Shown here one piece after another: positions 13,044 through 15,990 of a stretch of DNA of 15,990 nt. The DNA is taken from NCBI RefSeq assembly GCF_023653455.1, contig NZ_JAKEDR010000069.1, positions 1-15,990 of the forward strand, written 5' to 3'. The position numbers and the translations under genes are program-made. Position 1 is the first letter of the stretch. Each line of letters starts with the position of its first letter. The notes under the pieces were generated by a model. The model had not been told where the DNA came from and did not search any database. It saw only the letters and a list, made by a program, of their open reading frames with translations. This stretch comes from Paraclostridium ghonii (GTDB lineage Bacteria > Bacillota > Clostridia > Peptostreptococcales > Peptostreptococcaceae).

Positions 13044-14726
13044 TTAATTATTTTTTTCCTCTGATTCTTTATTATTACGTGTAAGCCCACATAAACTTAA
13101 TTCTGATTCTTTAATTAAAACATCTTGAGCTTTATATTCTATAGATTTTTCTTCAATATTATCGTATTTATATTCATTAACCACATCATATTCTTTGTGC
13201 TTAACTAACATCTTTATTAAACAAAATGCTAAAGTTAGCATGAAAAATAATATTGGAAAACCTGCAACAGTTGCAATTTGCTTAGTTGCATCTATTCCAC
13301 TAATTTTCCCGCCTGCACAAATTAAATTTACAATAGCCATAGAAGCCATTAATATTCCCCAAAAAATGTTTATTTTATATGGAGTCTTTATTTTTTCATC
13401 CTTATATGTTTTTATTGATAATGTTGATACTGTAGTTGTAACAGAATCACACATTGTAACTATAGAAATAAATATAGCCAATATAAAAAATATAGATAGT
13501 ATTTTTGTAAATGGATATTTTGTCAAGAAAGCAAACAATGATACTTCCATTCCTGAATTTTGTATTTCTGCCCACAACTGACCATATGAAAGTTGTTGGT
13601 GTATAGCTGCACCTCCAAATATAATAAACCACAACATACCAAATAATGCAGGTATTATTAAGTTCATAACCATAAATTCTCTAATTGTACGTCCCTTGCT
13701 TATCATAGCAAAAAACATTCCATTTAAAGGGGCATATGCTAGCCATATAGCCCAATAATATATAGGCCACCATCTAGGCCAATCTGATCCATCAATCGGA
13801 CTTAGATATGTAGATACTTGTAAAAAATTGCTTGCAAAATTACCTATAGATTGTGTTCCAAGAGATAATATAAATGATGTTGGCCCTAATATAAATACAA
13901 AAACCATAAGACCTATGAATAATTTAGTATTTTTATCTGAAATCCATTTTATACCTTTATCTATTCCAGTTATACTAGATACTATATAAGTTATAACTAT
14001 TATAGTTACTATAATAATCCATGTAAATTTATTATTTGGAACTCCAAGTATAATGTTTAGCCCTTTACTAATTTGCATAGTTCCTACTCCTAATATAGCA
14101 GCTACTCCACCTGCCATAGCAAATAAGCATATATTATCAACTAAAGACTCCACTCCATAACTTACTTTTTTATTAAATAATGGATATAATACAGAACTTA
14201 CTCTACATGGCAACTTCATATTATATATTGCAAAAGCTATACAAACTCCTGATATTGCATACATCGAATACGGGTAAAATGTCCAGTGTGTAAAAGATGT
14301 ATTCATTGAAAACATAGCTGCAGCCTCACTCCCAGGAATTATACCTAAAGCTTTTGGTGGATTCATAAAATGAGTTATAGGTTCTGCAATTCCCCAAAAT
14401 AGTATTCCTGTTCCAATCCCAGCTGTTAATGATATACAAAACCAATTCCAATAACTCATGGTTGGCTTTGCATCTTCTCCTCCTAATCTTATAGATCCAT
14501 ATTTTGAAAATATTATCCAAATACATATAAATAAAAATAACACAGCTGATAATTGAAATAGCCACCCAAAACTCTTAGTCGCAAATGTTACTATATCATT
14601 TTCTATATTATACAATGTATCTGGCTTAACAACCCCTAGTATAATAACCAAAAAGAATATTAATGTCATAGGAATCATAATAGATTTTCTTATTTTCATA
14701 CTGTCATCTAGCTTTTTATTTAACAC
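13044..14726 (-). CDS. BCCT-family betaine/carnitine/choline-type transporter
   Basis: A 560-residue secondary carrier with 12 predicted membrane segments that would take up a quaternary ammonium compound. Family landmarks are GGEDAKP (82-88), the glycine-rich helix GIGTGILFWGIAEP (103-116), the aromatic substrate segment YYWAIWLAYAPLNGMF (323-338) and ISKGRTIREF (342-351). The usual GMGIG of sodium-coupled members reads GIGTG, and one aromatic-box Trp is Tyr, as in CaiT, so substrate and coupling ion cannot be assigned. A charged, mostly acidic tail of about 50 residues (508-560) follows the last segment. The start is unsure: GTG 14726 and ATG 14699 both lack a clear ribosome binding site, and a TAA closes the frame just upstream. 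Its neighbours give no operon partner. Osmoprotection or substrate supply for fermentation is inference. Confidence 0.9.
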   Translation of the reverse strand: MLNKKLDDSMKIRKSIMIPMTLIFFLVIILGVVKPDTLYNIENDIVTFATKSFGWLFQLSAVLFLFICIWIIFSKYGSIRLGGEDAKPTMSYWNWFCISLTAGIGTGILFWGIAEPITHFMNPPKALGIIPGSEAAAMFSMNTSFTHWTFYPYSMYAISGVCIAFAIYNMKLPCRVSSVLYPLFNKKVSYGVESLVDNICLFAMAGGVAAILGVGTMQISKGLNIILGVPNNKFTWIIIVTIIVITYIVSSITGIDKGIKWISDKNTKLFIGLMVFVFILGPTSFILSLGTQSIGNFASNFLQVSTYLSPIDGSDWPRWWPIYYWAIWLAYAPLNGMFFAMISKGRTIREFMVMNLIIPALFGMLWFIIFGGAAIHQQLSYGQLWAEIQNSGMEVSLFAFLTKYPFTKILSIFFILAIFISIVTMCDSVTTTVSTLSIKTYKDEKIKTPYKINIFWGILMASMAIVNLICAGGKISGIDATKQIATVAGFPILFFMLTLAFCLIKMLVKHKEYDVVNEYKYDNIEEKSIEYKAQDVLIKESELSLCGLTRNNKESEEKNN

Positions 14727-15029
14727 AATATACTGTTACCAAAGCTTTATAAAACTTTATAAATTAAAAATTTTACTTATTTATCTATTTAATAGTCATA
14801 ATGTTTTATGAATTTTTTAATCTTTAATTCAAGTTTTGCAATGTTTTTAGCCTTTTGGTAACTCCTCCTTTTTTATTTATTTAATATTTCCCTTAACATT
14901 GTCTTTTTAATATTTCTAATTTATTTTTATGTAGCTTTTATAGTCTCCTTTTCTTTTCTCATATTAATAACTTAGATATACCCACTCTATATTTTCCTAA
15001 CCAAATGATTTTTAAAAAACGATTAGCTA
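14727..15029 (-). other. Gene-free leader region upstream of the BCCT gene
   Basis: No coding region is visible. On the minus strand TTGGTT (15004-14999), 18 nt, then TATATC (14980-14975) is a modest promoter candidate, which would give a leader of about 240 nt. Within it are two ribosome-binding-site-like sequences, AAAGGAGACT near 14943-14953 and AAGGAGGAG near 14863-14871, neither followed by a usable start codon. A 9-bp inverted repeat joins TTTGGTAAC (14854-14862) and GTTACCAAA (14735-14743), and it would sequester the strong GGAGGAG neighbourhood against the sequence just before the BCCT start. No riboswitch class is recognised. Confidence 0.4.
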
Positions 15030-15063
15030 TAAAATAAAAGAGAGTAGACTTTGTCTACACTCT
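15030..15063 (-). terminator. Terminator after sbcC
   Basis: An 11-bp stem with one mismatch (15039-15049 with 15053-15063) and a 3-nt loop is followed on the minus strand by TTTTATTTT. It lies 45 nt after the sbcC stop codon. Confidence 0.8.
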
Positions 15064-15107
15064 AAAAAGAACTTATAATATATATATGCTAATAGAATCA
15101 TATAATT

Positions 15108-15990
15108 CTATAATATATTAAATTCAGCTTTGCTTCCTTTTGATGTAGATACTACTTCTAATTTAGCATCTATTCTTTCTTTTAATTCTTCAACATGAGA
15201 TATTATCCCTACTAGTCTTCCACCTCTTTGAAGCTCAAGCAAACTATCAATAGCATTATCTAGAGATTGAGGATCTAATGTTCCAAAACCTTCATCAACA
15301 AACATTGTATCTAGAGATACCCCCCCTGCATTCGATTGAACCACATCTGAAAGACCTAATGCCAGTGATAGAGATGCTTTAAAACTTTCTCCGCCAGATA
15401 GTGAACTAACATCTCTAGAACTATCTGTATAGTTATCATAAATTTCTAGCTCTAGACCTTTTTGTCCTGCTCCTTTACTTTTACCTTTTTTTCTTATTAA
15501 AGAGTACCTATCTCCTGTCATTTTTTCAAGCCTTATATTTGCTGCTTCTATTATATCTTCAAAGTAAGAGGCAAGTATATATCTTTCAAAAGATATATAT
15601 GGTGATTTTTTACCATTTGCTAAGTCTGATAACTCTCCTACAACCTTATATTCTCCTTCTATTGTTTTAAACTTAACATTTAAACTTTCTACATTTTTAA
15701 GTACTGATTTATTATTTTCTAATACTGAATATAAATCCCTTAATTTAAGTTCTAAGTTTTGCTTTTCTTCTTGAAGTTTATTTATTTTTTCATCAATGTC
15801 TATTAAATCAACAAAAGTTAAGCCTTTAGTTTTTATACTTATGTCTTCTTTTTTAGATTTAAATAAGTTTAACTTTAAACAATACTCTTCAACTTGCTTT
15901 TCTAGTTCTTCTATTAAATAAATCTTTGATTTAAACTCTTCATAATTATTAAAATCATTAAATTCTAGTTTTTTTAATAAATCACTAAAT
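15108..15990 (-). CDS. sbcC: Nuclease SbcCD subunit C, C-terminal part (5' end beyond window)
   Basis: About 293 C-terminal residues of a protein normally near 1000-1200 residues; the frame is open to the right edge. SbcC is the SMC/Rad50-like ATPase that with the SbcD nuclease cleaves hairpins and processes DNA ends. Visible are the end of the long coiled coil (about the first 150 residues, rich in Glu and Lys), FERYILASYFEDI and ANIRLEKMTGDRYSL, the ABC signature LSGGESF, Walker B TMFVDEGFGTLD and the switch His in IISHVEEL. These are the C-terminal lobe elements; Walker A and the zinc hook lie outside the window. A shorter frame from the Met at 15521 is an internal start, not a separate gene. 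sbcD is expected upstream, right of the window. Confidence 0.92.
   Translation of the reverse strand, partial: FSDLLKKLEFNDFNNYEEFKSKIYLIEELEKQVEEYCLKLNLFKSKKEDISIKTKGLTFVDLIDIDEKINKLQEEKQNLELKLRDLYSVLENNKSVLKNVESLNVKFKTIEGEYKVVGELSDLANGKKSPYISFERYILASYFEDIIEAANIRLEKMTGDRYSLIRKKGKSKGAGQKGLELEIYDNYTDSSRDVSSLSGGESFKASLSLALGLSDVVQSNAGGVSLDTMFVDEGFGTLDPQSLDNAIDSLLELQRGGRLVGIISHVEELKERIDAKLEVVSTSKGSKAEFNIL

Noticed and set aside
14326..14565. Out-of-frame minus-strand frames inside the BCCT gene (also 13447-13632)
   Set aside because: They overlap a full-length conserved transporter frame and show no protein-like composition or start signals.
14880..14910. Eight-codon minus-strand frame in the BCCT leader as a leader peptide
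   Set aside because: It has no ribosome binding site of its own and such short frames are expected by chance in AT-rich DNA.

Overview
The window is very AT-rich and its minus-strand genes use strong GGAGG-type ribosome binding sites. Together with the gene content (ornithine cyclodeaminase of the proline-forming type, tandem YhgE/Pip proteins, a BCCT carrier), this points to a low-GC Firmicute of class Clostridia. A Peptostreptococcaceae-like organism (Clostridioides/Paeniclostridium/Paraclostridium type) is my best guess, but that is inference from gene style, not a species call. I see no transposase, integrase, phage module or CRISPR array, and the region looks chromosomal.

Layout, mostly on the minus strand. 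(1) 4619 down to 1: an operon that opens with an ECF sigma factor. It continues with a membrane protein whose start lies inside the sigma gene (candidate anti-sigma factor), an ABC ATPase and an ABC-2 permease. After a 115-nt gap comes an FtsX/MacB-type permease that runs off the left edge. A good ECF-style promoter lies directly upstream of the sigma gene, suggesting autoregulation. The order recalls the Bacillus sigY-yxlCDEFG operon. (2) 4677-4804: a 128-nt nearly palindromic element. (3) 9113-4809: two tandem YhgE/Pip membrane proteins, 18 nt apart, behind one extended -10 promoter. (4) 10394-9369: ornithine cyclodeaminase with its own sigma-A promoter and terminator. (5) 11765-10821: a pentapeptide-repeat protein and an 85-residue unknown protein, followed by a structured 3' region and a perfect 21-bp terminator hairpin. 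(6) 11842-11917: initiator tRNA-fMet with its own promoter and terminator. (7) 12062-12976, plus strand: a patatin-like phospholipase, divergent from the tRNA. (8) 14726-13044: a BCCT-family carrier with a long gene-free leader. (9) 15990-15108: the C-terminal part of the SbcC nuclease subunit, cut by the right edge.

Functional reading: region 1 looks like a signal-responsive envelope module, with a sigma factor, a membrane sensor/inhibitor and ABC export or extrusion components. The YhgE/Pip pair is a second envelope module of unknown function. Ornithine cyclodeaminase would feed proline into amino-acid (Stickland) fermentation, and the BCCT carrier would import a quaternary ammonium compound for osmoprotection or fermentation. 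The most interesting items are the sigma/anti-sigma/ABC operon with its predicted self-promoter, the 128-nt palindromic element, and the structured region at 10691-10806. None of these is shown to be new by sequence reading alone.
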